A DNA stretch of 64,000 nt from Adiantum capillus-veneris (taxonomy: Eukaryota > Streptophyta > Polypodiopsida > Polypodiales > Pteridaceae). Each line of letters begins with the position of its first letter. Position 1 is the stretch's first letter. A program made the position numbers and the translations under genes. The notes under the pieces are model-generated. The model saw only the letters and a program-made list of their open reading frames with translations. It did no database searches and was not told where the DNA came from. The stretch is taken from positions 60,652,709 through 60,716,708 of the forward strand of contig CM043971.1 in the NCBI GenBank assembly GCA_014529385.2, in the 5' to 3' direction. Below are positions 43,168 through 53,660 of the stretch, in pieces.

Positions 43168-43782
43168 TTAATAAACCTTATCTTCCAGGGAAGCTTCCTT
43201 AACATTGTTTAGGATTGGATTGTCAACTGTGAAAATAGCCCGAAGAAAAACCTTACGGCGGCTAAGAGCGTCAGCATTCTCTTTCCCTTGTTTATATTTT
43301 ATTTCAAAGTCATATTCCTGTAGGAGTTCTATCCATCTTCTCTGCCTCATGTTGAGTGTTGCTTGTGAGAAAATCCATTTAAAACTATGATGATCAATGA
43401 TTAAATGGAACTTCCCCCTTAGAAGATAGTGCCTCCAAAGCTTTAGAGCATGGATGATAGCTAGGAGTTCCAAAACATGAGTTGGATAATGCAGCTTGTG
43501 AATTCTTAATTTTCGAGAAGTAAACGCGACCGGTCTGTCTTCTTGGTTTAGGAATCCTCCCATAGCAAGACCGCTGGCATCTGTTACCACTTCAAACTCT
43601 TGAGTGAAGTCAGGAAGTTTGAGTACAGGGGCTGACTTGAGATTTTGTTTTAGTTTGAGAAAAAAATCCTCCTGCTCTTTTCCCCATGTAAGTTTGGCTG
43701 TCTTTTTAAGTAGTTGTGTCAAGGGCACAGCGATAACTACATAATCTTTGATGAAGATTCTATACCATCCTGTAATGCCCAA
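43168..43782 (-). CDS. Element C RNase H (fossil)
   Basis: About 204 codons. Residues about 60-200 form the gypsy RNase H: FEVVTDASGLAMGGFLNQ, LELLAIIHALKLWRHYLLRG, LIIDHHSFKWIFSQATLNMR and ENADALSRR. The N-terminal part (MGITGWYRIFIKDYVV) is the end of RT. Confidence 0.9.
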   Translation of the reverse strand: MGITGWYRIFIKDYVVIAVPLTQLLKKTAKLTWGKEQEDFFLKLKQNLKSAPVLKLPDFTQEFEVVTDASGLAMGGFLNQEDRPVAFTSRKLRIHKLHYPTHVLELLAIIHALKLWRHYLLRGKFHLIIDHHSFKWIFSQATLNMRQRRWIELLQEYDFEIKYKQGKENADALSRRKVFLRAIFTVDNPILNNVKEASLEDKVY

Positions 43783-43818
43783 AAATCCTCGAATCTCACT
43801 AACAGTTTTGGGTTGTGG

Positions 43819-44460
43819 CTAGTCTATTATATCCTTAATCTTTGCGGGGTCTACTGAAATTCCTTCAGGGTTTATTATAAAACCAAGATAGCTAACTTCG
43901 GGCGTGAAAACCACACATTTACTCATCTTGGCATATAACTGATGTTGGCGTAGAAGATGAAGTACTTTACGTACATGGCCTTCATGCTCTTTTTCATCCT
44001 TGGAATATACCAGGATATCGTCGAAAAACACCAACACAAAATCATCCAGATATTGTCTGAATATATCCTGCATGAGATGGTTAAAAGTAGCTAGAGCATT
44101 CGTAAGACCAAAAGGCATCACGATGAACGCATAGTGCCCATACCGGGTGTTGAAAGCATTTTTGTAAATATCTACCTCCTTAATTCGTATTTGATGGTAA
44201 CCTGATCTAAGATCAATTTTTGTGAATACCTTGGCTCCATGTAGTCTATCAAGTAATTCATCGATGCAAGGAATAGGGTACTTATTCTTTATCGATACCT
44301 GGTTAAGTCCCCTATAGTCTATGTAGAGATGTAAAGATCCATCCTTCTTCTTTTGGAATAGAACAAGCTCTCCCCAAGGTGAAATGATTGGTCTTATGAA
44401 TCCCTGTTCAATAAGCTGACGAAGCTCTTCTTTTAATTCAATAGCTTCTGGGAGGGACAT
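43819..44460 (-). CDS. Element C reverse transcriptase (fossil)
   Basis: About 213 codons. [54 protein letters not shown] and [20 protein letters not shown] contain the RT fingers, palm and FFDD box. [20 protein letters not shown] closes the domain. Confidence 0.92.
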   Translation of the reverse strand: MSLPEAIELKEELRQLIEQGFIRPIISPWGELVLFQKKKDGSLHLYIDYRGLNQVSIKNKYPIPCIDELLDRLHGAKVFTKIDLRSGYHQIRIKEVDIYKNAFNTRYGHYAFIVMPFGLTNALATFNHLMQDIFRQYLDDFVLVFFDDILVYSKDEKEHEGHVRKVLHLLRQHQLYAKMSKCVVFTPEVSYLGFIINPEGISVDPAKIKDIID

Positions 44461-44730
44461 TTTGTAGGATCTTTTTGAAATTGGTTCACTACCTGGAAAG
44501 GTTTCTATTTCGTGGTCTATATCCCTTGGTGGAGGTAATTTGAGAGATCTTACGAAAATATATTCGAAAATTCCTTAAGCCATTTGGGAGTTGTGTTGTC
44601 CCTTGAATCATCTGCCTTATTAAGTTTTACTACAAAGATCTGTTGCCCCTTACGTAACCCCTTCAGAAGTCGACTAGCTTTAACTAAATGAGCCTTAGGA
44701 TTTCCATTTGATCCTTGCACTAATGTTTCT

Positions 44731-45017
44731 TCACCTAAGTGAATTTTTGAAGGTTAAGTTCCCTTGTACATAGTGAATTTGGGCTTGATTTTTGATTAAC
44801 CAATCCATTCCTAGAATACCATCATAGATTCCTACTGGTAGAGTCCAAAAGTAAGATGAAGTCATGGTTCCCCCTAGTTCAAACTCATTTTCCCCAGCTG
44901 TAAATTGAGATAGAACCTCTTTCCCATTTGTTAGTTCTACTACTAATTTCTTGGTGGGATATTGGTTTAATTTAAGTTTCCTTAAACATTTAGGGGAGAG
45001 AGAAGAGTGTGTGCTGC
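44731..45017 (-). pseudogene. Element C protease, distal half (fossil)
   Basis: Minus-strand blocks LSPKCLRKLKLNQYPTKKL, VELTNGKEVLSQ and IYDGILGMDWLIKNQAQIHY are the C-terminal protease region, as in element A. Element E interrupts it at 45018; the catalytic LLIDCGS lies on the far side at 53535-53660. Confidence 0.85.
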
Positions 45018-45592
45018 TGTTAACCCTCACGGCACACGGACACCCCATTACCTACGACGGACGTGTATTATATATTTGGTAGAGTCAGGTACCGGGCTTG
45101 TCGGTCCAATAAGGAAAGGTAGAGTGATCGTCGATGAGAGGCGCACTTTAACTTGGACATTCAAGGGATTAGTTGGTTAAGCATGGGCGCCCAAGTGTGA
45201 ATGGGGTGAGCTCCTATAAAAGCCAACTAAACCTAATTTTTACTCATTCTCTCATTTGTGCAATTGAAGAGTGCTCTTGCTCCATCTCCATCTTCTTCTT
45301 CTTCACCTCCTTGTGTGTGTGTGTGTGAGAGAGAGAGAGAGGGAGAGTGTGTGTGCGATCGAGCATTACGAAGGCACGACAGCGGCGAAGCAGTTGAGCG
45401 CGGCACGACTGCAGCTTCTTCTTCATCGCGGCGAGGAATCCACCACGAAGGCGAGCGTAGAGCGGTGAGTGACACACCCTTTGTTTTCTTGAGCTTGCTA
45501 GTTTAGGCTTGTTGTGTACTTGGAGCCGTTTGTGGCTCGCATATGGTGTATTGGCAAGTCCCTTGCTTCGACAGTGCGGCAAGGAGCGCACA
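45018..45592 (+). repeat. Element E 5' LTR
   Basis: 575 bp, tgttaaccctcacgg...ggagcgcaca. TATA-like ctataaaag at about 45213-45221, then a GT/GA microsatellite at about 45314-45356. Confidence 0.96.
45213..45221 (+). promoter_or_regulatory. TATA box in element E 5' LTR
   Basis: ctataaaag in the context agctcctataaaagcc, repeated in the 3' LTR at about 53151-53159. Confidence 0.6.
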
Positions 45593-45596
45593 TTTT

Positions 45597-45614
45597 TGGC
45601 GCCGCTGCCGGGGA
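45597..45614 (+). other. Primer-binding site of element E
   Basis: tggcgccgctgccgggga closely fits the complement of plant aspartate tRNA, the site typical of Athila-type elements. It starts four bases after the LTR. Confidence 0.85.
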
Positions 45615-45702
45615 TATGCCCTACACTAAGCTCGGTTAGCACTTTACTCTTCCTTGTGGTGCAATTTCTAACATAGGAAAGGCAGGGAAGGAGTGTGTGG
45701 AG

Positions 45703-46005
45703 ATTTCTGTTTTTTGCGTTTTCTGCAATTGCTGTCAAGTTTCAATTTCTGCTATTGTCTGCGTTTTTTCAATTTCTGCAATTTCTGCATTTTCAAGTTC
45801 GGCGTTTTCAATTTCTGCAATTTTCTGCATTTCTGCGTTTTTTTAATTTTCTGCAATTTCTGCGTTTTTCCTGCAATTTCTGCATTTTCTGCAATTTCTG
45901 CGTTTTTTTCTGCAGTTTCTGCAATTTCTGCGTTTTTCAATTTTCTGCATATCTGCGTTTTCTGCATTTTTTGCATACCTGCGTTTTCAATTTCTGTATT
46001 TTCTG
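45703..46005 (+). repeat. TTCTGC-type simple array in E leader
   Basis: About 300 bp built of tttctgcaatttctgcgttt-like words of 9-13 bp. An A-rich stretch follows to about 46130. It lies in the untranslated leader upstream of the first long frame. Confidence 0.9.
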
Positions 46006-46145
46006 CACAAAAAAAAAAAAGTTTTTTATTTTTTCTTCCAAAAAAAAAAATAAAAAAATTGAAAAAATAAAATAAAAATAAAAATTCGGAAATAAAAAAA
46101 CGCGAGTGAGCGGGCGGCGAAATAAATTTTTCTAAAATAAAAAAC

Positions 46146-48386
46146 GTGACTCTTAAAACGGACGGGTTGGTTTGTATAAAAGATAGATCGGGATCGGGAT
46201 CATTTTCCCAAGCCCAAGCCCAAGCCTCTGTTCATACGGACACCCATTACCCATCCACGATAAGCTCTAGACCCTCAGCGGGGACACAAGGTAGCACCAC
46301 CCAAGACCCTAAAATAGCCGCTAGTGATTCCTCCTCTGACTCAGAAATCATGGAAGCATACCCTAACCAAAACACTGAGAGAGAAGGCCATGCACCTCCC
46401 GAAGCTCCACAGCCTAGTACTAGTATGTTTAGTCGTTTCATGGAAACATTAGGTAGAGCTACTCGCTCGGAACCTGAGGCAAATGAAGCACACGAAGGGG
46501 GTGGGGAAGTGGACTCTCCTTTCACATCGCACGTGGACCCCACACCCCCAAAGAGTGTCCATGTGGATATCCTACCAACTTCTTACCAAGAAGGCCCTGT
46601 TGAGCTACCTCCTTCAGAAGTTCCCTCTAGAGTACCGTTGGTGACAAGTAAAACCACGGGGAGCAACATTGCTTCTACCTCACAAAAAACCATTAACACG
46701 TCGACTCTAGAAGGATTGTTCATTAATGATCATTGGACATATGACCTCCACACTGAGGTGTTGACAGATCTACACTCTGGCCACGCCTACCATGTAGGAT
46801 GGATAGAGATTGTACAATCCACCTCTAGTGCCACGAGCATCGAAGATCAACAGAAAATGATCTGTAATGTTATCCATGGCATTATTCAATCAGAAAGGCA
46901 AAACCGAGGGGTAAATATACTCTCAACTGGCCCCATGAGATTTCTGGATACGAGCAAGGCTCAACAGCCTACTCTATCACAAATGGAGACTCCTCTAATG
47001 AGCCCCATGGACCCATCTTACGTCATTTCACCTGGGGTCTCTATGCAATCTGAGCCTCCGAGCGACAACTTTAGCTTCCCTAACTTGGCTCAACCCTCTA
47101 TCAAGGAAAACACAGTGCTCACTCCAGGGATAAGCCTGACAGAGAATGTACCGATGACATCTACGGTTAGCGCAGTGCCACTACCTAGTGTCGTAGTACC
47201 TAATATGGGGCCTCGACCGTATGTGCCTCTAGGCCCTTATGCACACATGGCCCCCCCACCTCCAATTGTACCACTTGCTTATGCTCCTCGAGTGCCGCTC
47301 CCTAGCTCTTATCCGAGTGGACCTATGCCCGGTTATGTTCCATATCCTGCATCATCCACACATATGCCAAGACCGGTACCCGTTCCTCTCCCACATATGA
47401 TTCCAAGAGTACCTCCACCGGCCCTGCCTCCTCACATAGGTGACTTGGCAGCGTTTGCTCAAACCATAGGTCGATCTATCGCGGAAAATATGCGTCATGC
47501 ATCTGATAGAGAGCCTAGAAGTAAGGCAGTACAAATTGCCAAACTCACGCAAAAATTCAATGGGGACGAAGATGCTAGAAAACACATTGAAGTGTTTGAA
47601 CAAGTATGTGATTCCTTAGGGGAACGCAACGAACTACATAAGTGCAATGCCTTAAGCTTGACATTAAGTGGGAAGGCTGGAGATTCGTATAGGACCCTAA
47701 GGGTGGACGAGAAAACAATCTACCCTACCCTTCGAAGGTTGTTTCTAAAGGAGTACATACGAGAAGGTGTGCTTTGGGGTGTAGCATCTCAGCTACAGAA
47801 GGCCGAACGTAAGGAAGGAGAGTCAGTAAGGGACTTCATTAGTCGTCTAAAGCACTTAAACTCTCGTTGCCCTGTAAATGAGCGCTTCAACAATAACCAA
47901 CTGCTTGATCGATTCATTCGAGGGTTGAGGAATGAAGGAATCTATAATGGACTAGTGATTAGAGGTATCACAACCTGGGAAGATGTCACTGCCAATGCAA
48001 TCCAATTAGAGGACAACTTGATGATAGCAGGCATGAGGGTGTCTACTGACACGAGATCCACTAGCTCACAAGCCATTGAGTATGAACCCATGACTGCAAA
48101 GCCCATTGCCAATGAGCCAAAGGTATTTGAGACATTCTTGACAGACCTCACCAAGGCAATCCAAGAGTCTCTTAAGGATAATCGACCCCCTCAAAATAGT
48201 CACATGTATCCAAGAAGGGAGCAACAATGGTGTTCCATTTGCTTAGGTCCACATAGCACTAGTGAGTGCCCTACGTTTAGAGTAAAATTTAATGGAACTT
48301 GCAACGCATGTGGTAGGTTTGGTCACCAAGCTAAGGATTGTTTAATGATCAAACGTATGATGGCAAATAGACCACCTGTAGCCTGA
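46146..48386 (+). CDS. Element E gag-like protein (open frame 1)
   Basis: 746 codons, starting at ATG or at a later in-frame ATG such as 46350. Residues about 50-460 are low-complexity, Ser/Pro/Thr-rich, with a proline-rich part near 345-440. A retrotransposon gag domain covers about 463-626 (KFNGDEDARKHIEVFEQVCD, LSLTLSGKAGDSYRTL, RDFISRLKHLNSRCP). Two knuckles follow: CSICLGPHSTSEC near 696-708 (C-x2-C-x3-H-x4-C) and CNACGRFGHQAKDC near 719-732 (canonical). The protein would package RNA. It is open throughout. A second long frame follows after about 25 bases. Confidence 0.88.
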   Translation: MTLKTDGLVCIKDRSGSGSFSQAQAQASVHTDTHYPSTISSRPSAGTQGSTTQDPKIAASDSSSDSEIMEAYPNQNTEREGHAPPEAPQPSTSMFSRFMETLGRATRSEPEANEAHEGGGEVDSPFTSHVDPTPPKSVHVDILPTSYQEGPVELPPSEVPSRVPLVTSKTTGSNIASTSQKTINTSTLEGLFINDHWTYDLHTEVLTDLHSGHAYHVGWIEIVQSTSSATSIEDQQKMICNVIHGIIQSERQNRGVNILSTGPMRFLDTSKAQQPTLSQMETPLMSPMDPSYVISPGVSMQSEPPSDNFSFPNLAQPSIKENTVLTPGISLTENVPMTSTVSAVPLPSVVVPNMGPRPYVPLGPYAHMAPPPPIVPLAYAPRVPLPSSYPSGPMPGYVPYPASSTHMPRPVPVPLPHMIPRVPPPALPPHIGDLAAFAQTIGRSIAENMRHASDREPRSKAVQIAKLTQKFNGDEDARKHIEVFEQVCDSLGERNELHKCNALSLTLSGKAGDSYRTLRVDEKTIYPTLRRLFLKEYIREGVLWGVASQLQKAERKEGESVRDFISRLKHLNSRCPVNERFNNNQLLDRFIRGLRNEGIYNGLVIRGITTWEDVTANAIQLEDNLMIAGMRVSTDTRSTSSQAIEYEPMTAKPIANEPKVFETFLTDLTKAIQESLKDNRPPQNSHMYPRREQQWCSICLGPHSTSECPTFRVKFNGTCNACGRFGHQAKDCLMIKRMMANRPPVA

Positions 48387-48410
48387 ACGGATGCGCCTCG
48401 AGCTCCTGGA

Positions 48411-51356
48411 TTGATGCCTACTCCACCTGCTGAGCAACTACCGCAACACATGGTCCCTAGATCTCAAAATGTTGTACAAGCTACACCGCTACCACCTCCT
48501 GTGCTAGGACCGCAGCCCCCGCATCCAAGAGTCGCCCCTATGAACCAAGTAGGTTGCAAGCCATCTAATGCTTATGCAGATGGTTGTGAGGAGGAAATAG
48601 ACACTAGTATTGCCTACGGACTTGATACATTGGAAGAGTGTCCTATATACTACATGGAAGATTGTTGGGGACAAGTCAAGCCGGTTTATCAAGCTGCTGC
48701 TCTCGCATCCAGAGGTCAAAATATCAACACCCAGGCTAGGAGGCCACCTCTTCAATGCTACGAGTGTGGTGGACCACATCGAGTAGCGGAGTGCCCTATT
48801 AGGCTGCAAAAGAATGCTGCACAGATGCAAATGAATCAAGGGAGCACGTCTGCAATGCCAATACTCACATGTAATCGTTGTGGCATAGATCACTTGATTG
48901 TCCAATGCCCCTATAACCCAAATGCGCCTAAAATCACACCCCTAAATTTGGTCGAAATTGCTAGTGTGACATCACCAATACCACCCGTCGCACCCGCTTA
49001 TGCGATTACACGGTCCATGCTTCAAGGGCCAAGCCATATCCTCGAAGAGAGAGATACCGCATCAGTTATCCAAGCAAAGAAAAAGAAGACACGAAGGAAG
49101 AAGTCGCAAAATACGGAAAATTCAAAGCCAAGTTCCAAAACAAACATAGGAACAGGAGATGACCCCGTGTATATGAATGACCTCGAGGATGATTCAGATT
49201 CAGTCGAGACAATGGAGACCAGAACCAATACCACAAAGGGAAAGACCGACAAAGAAAACCGTAACATGGAACCAAATGAAAACCGAATAAGAGAAAACCA
49301 TAAAGAGCCTCTGAAAACACCACAAGTGTTTCCAAATCCAATCCAAGACCCCCAAGAAAAACCGCAAGGGCAAAAAGGGAAGAATCGTAAAAAGAAGATT
49401 GGGACGTACCCAAACCCAGTAGACGAGATTGAGCAGGTGAAACATCTAAGAGGTTTAGTGGAGGAGACTCAAAGGAAACTAGAACCAGAACCCATGCATA
49501 TCAAAATTCATGACACAGTGTTTCCCACGCAAGTTCATCCACCCCACATGAACCATAGACCGTTAGCCATATCTAGTATCATCCAAGAAGGGAGTGAGGA
49601 CAGGACATCAGAAAGTGAGCATACACCCTTCTTGTTGGAAAGGATGTTTAACGAAGGTATACCTGATCCCATTGAGGAATATGAGATTCCATCCTCACCA
49701 GTTCCTAGTCAAGGACCTACACCCTGCAAAACGCCAATGAATGTTGCCAAACTAGTGGACTTCATGTCTTCTGAGGTACGAACCACGATCATAGCAAAGC
49801 TGTATGGAGATCCTGAGTTATTCCTTGCACTTCGAGCATTCCTTAACGGAGAGCTACGAACGGGATTACCGCAGTTTGCGCAACCAAATAGGCCTGACTC
49901 GATTATGATTGATGAGGAAAATCATGTGCAATCACTTGACTTAGATGGACACGAGTCTGTGATCGAGGTACCCATTAACGAATTAGGGCAGTATTTTGAA
50001 GGCGACGAGTCTAATGCAACCCTACCCATCTCTGCCAAGGGATTAACTATAAAGGGAATTCTTGATGGTGGTGCGGGAGTTAGCATCGTTACAAAAGATT
50101 GTTGGGAATCCATGGGAAAACCCCGCCTCAGTGTTACTAACATTGTGGTAAAGATGGCAAATGGTACCATAGCCAAACCTATGGGGATGCTCAAGGATCT
50201 TAAGATCAAAGTTCTAGGACACAAGGTACGACATACGTTCATTGTAATGGATTTCTCTAAACACCTTATGTCATATGAAATGATTTTAGGACGACCATTC
50301 ATGAGGGAAGCACAAATGGTTCACGATTGGTCTAAAAATCATGTCTATTTGCAATTCCAAGACTCTGTCCTTAGAGTGGATTTGGTGACTGGTAAGGTAC
50401 ACCCCTTAGGGAGTAAAACCATTATTGATCATCGCTCTGACACCACAGTTCACTCGGCCCCACTGCAATATTGTTACACTTGTAAGAAGGATACAAACAT
50501 TGGCCAAGATTCTCCTTACATGGATGTGTTACCGGGTATGACGGAATCAGACAATGTGGATTGGGTCCACCTAGCATCAACCATAGACACTTGGGGAAAT
50601 AGGGGGACGACCTGGGTAACACCTGAGGGGGATGAAATGCATGTACCCTTAAATATGCTGCAAGCAATGCATATCGCTTCCGACAAGACTCATCCTAATG
50701 TAACGAAGAAAACATACAAGTGGGTCCCTAAAGCTTCTTTAGTGACCATAGCTAGTGCTAAAAAACAGAAGCCTTGTAAGAAACGTACCACTCGCTCCAA
50801 GAAAAGTAAGAAAATGTTGCGATGGATCCCTAAACGACTATTGGAAGCCCAAGGCTACTATCAAGGAAATGATCAAATCTGGGTGCCAAAACGTAGATTG
50901 TGCTCTTACCTGTCACCTGACCCAAGTGAGCCCAATCCTGTAGTTCCAAAACGAATCAATGATCGTGGAAAGAAAAAAATCACAGAATGCTACACACCCG
51001 CTCCCGAGCTAGTTTGGGTACCAAAGAAAGAACGATTTGTTCCACCTAGCTCAGGAAGGGGGGAGTCCCATGAAGATTCTAGCTCATCATGTAATACATC
51101 CATAGAGGTAAAAGCTTCTACACAGCCTCCATCTATAGTAGTGGACCTCCATGAAGCTACAAAAGAATCCACACCTCCCAGTGTTCAAGAATCACCTGAT
51201 GAACCACTTCAAGTTCGATCCTGGGAGAGTACCTTACCACCCTTGCAACTTGACGAGGCACCTAGGGTAATAGAAAACTACTGGCAAAAATCCTCACATA
51301 TTACCAACTGGAACAATTGGTTTCAAAGGGTGACAAGCTCATTTCAAACGGTATGA
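48411..51356 (+). CDS. Element E zinc-knuckle and protease-like protein (open frame 2)
   Basis: 981 codons. Knuckle-like motifs CYECGGPHRVAEC (residues 116-128) and CNRCGIDHLIVQC (154-166) have the C-x2-C-x3-H-x4-C spacing. A long charged, Lys/Glu-rich region follows. A retropepsin-like domain is at about 540-680, with ILDGGAGVSIVTKDCW (catalytic Asp at 552) and MILGRPFMREAQMVHDW. The C-terminal part has four W-(V/I)-P-K motifs near residues 771, 805, 824 and 869. No RT, RNase H or integrase is seen. Its role beyond protease is unknown. Confidence 0.85.
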   Translation: MMPTPPAEQLPQHMVPRSQNVVQATPLPPPVLGPQPPHPRVAPMNQVGCKPSNAYADGCEEEIDTSIAYGLDTLEECPIYYMEDCWGQVKPVYQAAALASRGQNINTQARRPPLQCYECGGPHRVAECPIRLQKNAAQMQMNQGSTSAMPILTCNRCGIDHLIVQCPYNPNAPKITPLNLVEIASVTSPIPPVAPAYAITRSMLQGPSHILEERDTASVIQAKKKKTRRKKSQNTENSKPSSKTNIGTGDDPVYMNDLEDDSDSVETMETRTNTTKGKTDKENRNMEPNENRIRENHKEPLKTPQVFPNPIQDPQEKPQGQKGKNRKKKIGTYPNPVDEIEQVKHLRGLVEETQRKLEPEPMHIKIHDTVFPTQVHPPHMNHRPLAISSIIQEGSEDRTSESEHTPFLLERMFNEGIPDPIEEYEIPSSPVPSQGPTPCKTPMNVAKLVDFMSSEVRTTIIAKLYGDPELFLALRAFLNGELRTGLPQFAQPNRPDSIMIDEENHVQSLDLDGHESVIEVPINELGQYFEGDESNATLPISAKGLTIKGILDGGAGVSIVTKDCWESMGKPRLSVTNIVVKMANGTIAKPMGMLKDLKIKVLGHKVRHTFIVMDFSKHLMSYEMILGRPFMREAQMVHDWSKNHVYLQFQDSVLRVDLVTGKVHPLGSKTIIDHRSDTTVHSAPLQYCYTCKKDTNIGQDSPYMDVLPGMTESDNVDWVHLASTIDTWGNRGTTWVTPEGDEMHVPLNMLQAMHIASDKTHPNVTKKTYKWVPKASLVTIASAKKQKPCKKRTTRSKKSKKMLRWIPKRLLEAQGYYQGNDQIWVPKRRLCSYLSPDPSEPNPVVPKRINDRGKKKITECYTPAPELVWVPKKERFVPPSSGRGESHEDSSSSCNTSIEVKASTQPPSIVVDLHEATKESTPPSVQESPDEPLQVRSWESTLPPLQLDEAPRVIENYWQKSSHITNWNNWFQRVTSSFQTV

Positions 51357-52955
51357 TCTACCCAAGGAAGGGGGGAGTGTTTGCTGACAGTCATCATTCA
51401 CTTGTTTCCCTCTCAACCTTTTTCCCTGACCTCTCAATTCCAATCTTAGGGAATGTACATATAAAGCTTTATACTCACAAAAAAAAAAAAAGAGCAAGAG
51501 CAATTAGCAAACGAGTATGCACAATAAAAGTCAAAACATTGACTCAGACCTACACATGTCACATCTGGTACAGTGAAACAGAAACCTATGCCATAAAACA
51601 CCTTTGATCCTCATCACTTGAGTGATGGAGGGTAAGTGAGATTAGTACGATAGGAGTGTTTCTGTTTAGAGTTGAGAGATTAGCAAAGTTCTCTTTTCCC
51701 ACTGATGTTCCTCCTAGAGGTATTGTTTGTGTTTCATAGTGTGTACAGGAGCGTGTTGCTATTGATAGGATTTGGACCTTCATGGAACCTTCAAATCAAG
51801 CGCGACCATCAACACAAACAGGTGTTTCTTATCCATTAGCATTTCCCTTATCTTTTTTGCATCTATGTTTGTCTGCTTTGATTGTGATTGGTAGCATACT
51901 ATTCAGCGCATTGGCTTAGTATCCAACATTTAATTCAATGCAATCTTTTGTCATAATCACTTGTTTAGGTGTAAAAATCAAGCAGTCCGACTAAGCTAGT
52001 TTGACCAAGCTAGGTATTAGAAATCTTCTCTTAATACCATGGGGAATGCCTTCCTAATAAGCAATGGTTACTTAGGTTCTTAATCCGATTTAGGCAGCAT
52101 TGTATGAAATGTACTAGGGCTTTCTAGTGGGCTTAACCCTATTGACCTTTAGCTTAAGTATTATAAAGGGAGTTTACTAATGTGATGAGCCTGGGGAGGG
52201 TAACAGTGTTATATGACCCCCCAAAGTTACAAATTTAAATGATGAAAATGAACAAACAAAAAATCAAAGTGCCACAATGTAAAATTTTAAGCTGGAAAAG
52301 AAATCTCGGCTTGATTTGGTACTTCACTCACATGTATTGCCTATGGTACTAGAGCCCTAGAGGTTCCCAGCGTGGGCGCTTTTCCTTGAAAAGCAAAAAA
52401 CCCAAGGCATACAAAATAAGCACACACATCATAATTGAATCACTGTGAAAAGACCTTGGGGGGTCAAAGAAAAAGTAATCAGTCAGGCGATGATTTCATG
52501 AGAAATTCCTTTTATGGTAGCTTAACTACAAGGTTTTCTAGATATAGCCTCTAGTCAGCCCTCGAACATGAATACTTGGCTCTCGCGATTAAACAACTTA
52601 ATTGACCACAGAAATTTAAGAAGCTTACCCATGGTATTAATATTCGATCTCTAGTGCTTTTCGACCGTCAAATTAGTGACCCCAGACTTGTTTAATTTTC
52701 TACCTTTACATCTGTTTATGCATTTGATTACATTGAAATTTAATGTTCATTGCTAACAAATTGTTTGACCAATCAATGTGTCTACCTAAAACTGCATATG
52801 CTTTTTAAGAGAATGCAATTACTCTGCCAATGTTGTTTGATTTTGCAGTGACTGAAGAAGGCTAAGGACATTCATCTCAAATGCTCTTCCACCTCGACGA
52901 ACCAGCTTCAACTCAATAGCTTCCGAGGACGGAATCTACATCAGGAAGGGGGGCA
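51357..52955 (+). other. Element E 3' non-coding region
   Basis: About 1.6 kb without a long frame or recognised domain. It ends in the polypurine tract aggaaggggggca (52943-52955). Athila-type elements may have an envelope-like frame here, but none is visible. Confidence 0.7.
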
Positions 52956-53249
52956 TGTTAACCCTCACGGCACACGGACACCCCATTACCTACGACGGAC
53001 GTGTATTATATATTTGGTAGAGTCAGGTACCGGGCTTGTCGGTCCAATAAGGAAAGGTAGAGTGATCGTCGATGAGAGGCGCACTTTAACTTGGACATTC
53101 AAGGGATTAGTTGGTTAAGCATGGGCGCCCAAGTGTGAATGGGGTGAGCTCCTATAAAAGCCAACTAAACCTAATTTTTACTCATTCTCTCATTTGTGCA
53201 ATTGAAGAGTGCTCTTGCTCCATCTCCATCTTCTTCTTCTTCACCTCCT

Positions 53250-53284
<35 letters not shown>

Positions 53285-53534
53285 GAGAGTGTGTGTGCGA
53301 TCGAGCATTACGAAGGCACGACGGCGGCGAAGCGGTTGAGCGCGGCACGACTGCAGCTTCTTCTTCATCGCGGCGAGGAATCCACCACGAAGGCGAGCGT
53401 AGAGCGGTGAGTGACACACCCTTTGTTTTCTTGAGCTTGCTAGTTTAGGCTTGTTGTGTGCTTGGAGCCGTTTGTGGCTCGCATACGGTGTATTGGCAAG
53501 TCCCTTGCTTCGACAGTGCGGCAAGGAGCGCACA
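52956..53534 (+). repeat. Element E 3' LTR
   Basis: 579 bp, nearly identical to 45018-45592. The main difference is the length of the GT/GA run. Followed by gctgc. Confidence 0.96.
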
Positions 53535-53660
53535 GCTGCCACAATCTATAAGTAGTTCAAATTTTTCACCTTCTTTGTTTGCAGTGGTCTGGACGATAGC
53601 ATACTGTTGCCGAGCTTCAAGGTTATCACTGGCGGCAAAAAGAGTAGCTCTTTCATCTTC
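53535..53660 (-). pseudogene. Element C protease start, between E and F (fossil)
   Basis: Minus-strand blocks DERATLFAASDNLEARQQYA and KFELLIDCGS match 12070-12200 of element A. They give the catalytic end of C's protease. E and F inserted only 126 bp apart here. Confidence 0.85.

Larger units (their letters stand above)
45018..53534 (+). mobile_element. LTR element E, gag-protease only, apparently non-autonomous
   Basis: LTRs 45018-45592 and 52956-53534, with an exact 5-bp duplication gctgc (45013-45017, 53535-53539). The primer site matches aspartate tRNA and a polypurine tract (aggaaggggggca) precedes the 3' LTR. Two long open frames, 746 and 981 codons, carry gag, zinc knuckles and a protease-like domain. 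There is no RT, RNase H or integrase. LTRs show only about five substitutions by eye, so insertion is recent. It looks structurally whole as a non-autonomous gag-type element that would depend on polymerase from another family. Confidence 0.93.

Noticed and set aside
45693-46075. Phe/Cys/Asn-rich proteins in the leader of element E
   Set aside because: They are readings of the TTCTGC simple array in three frames; not genes.
49022-49445. Minus-strand hydrophobic proteins in element E
   Set aside because: They are opposite-strand shadows of the Lys/Glu-rich part of the second long frame.
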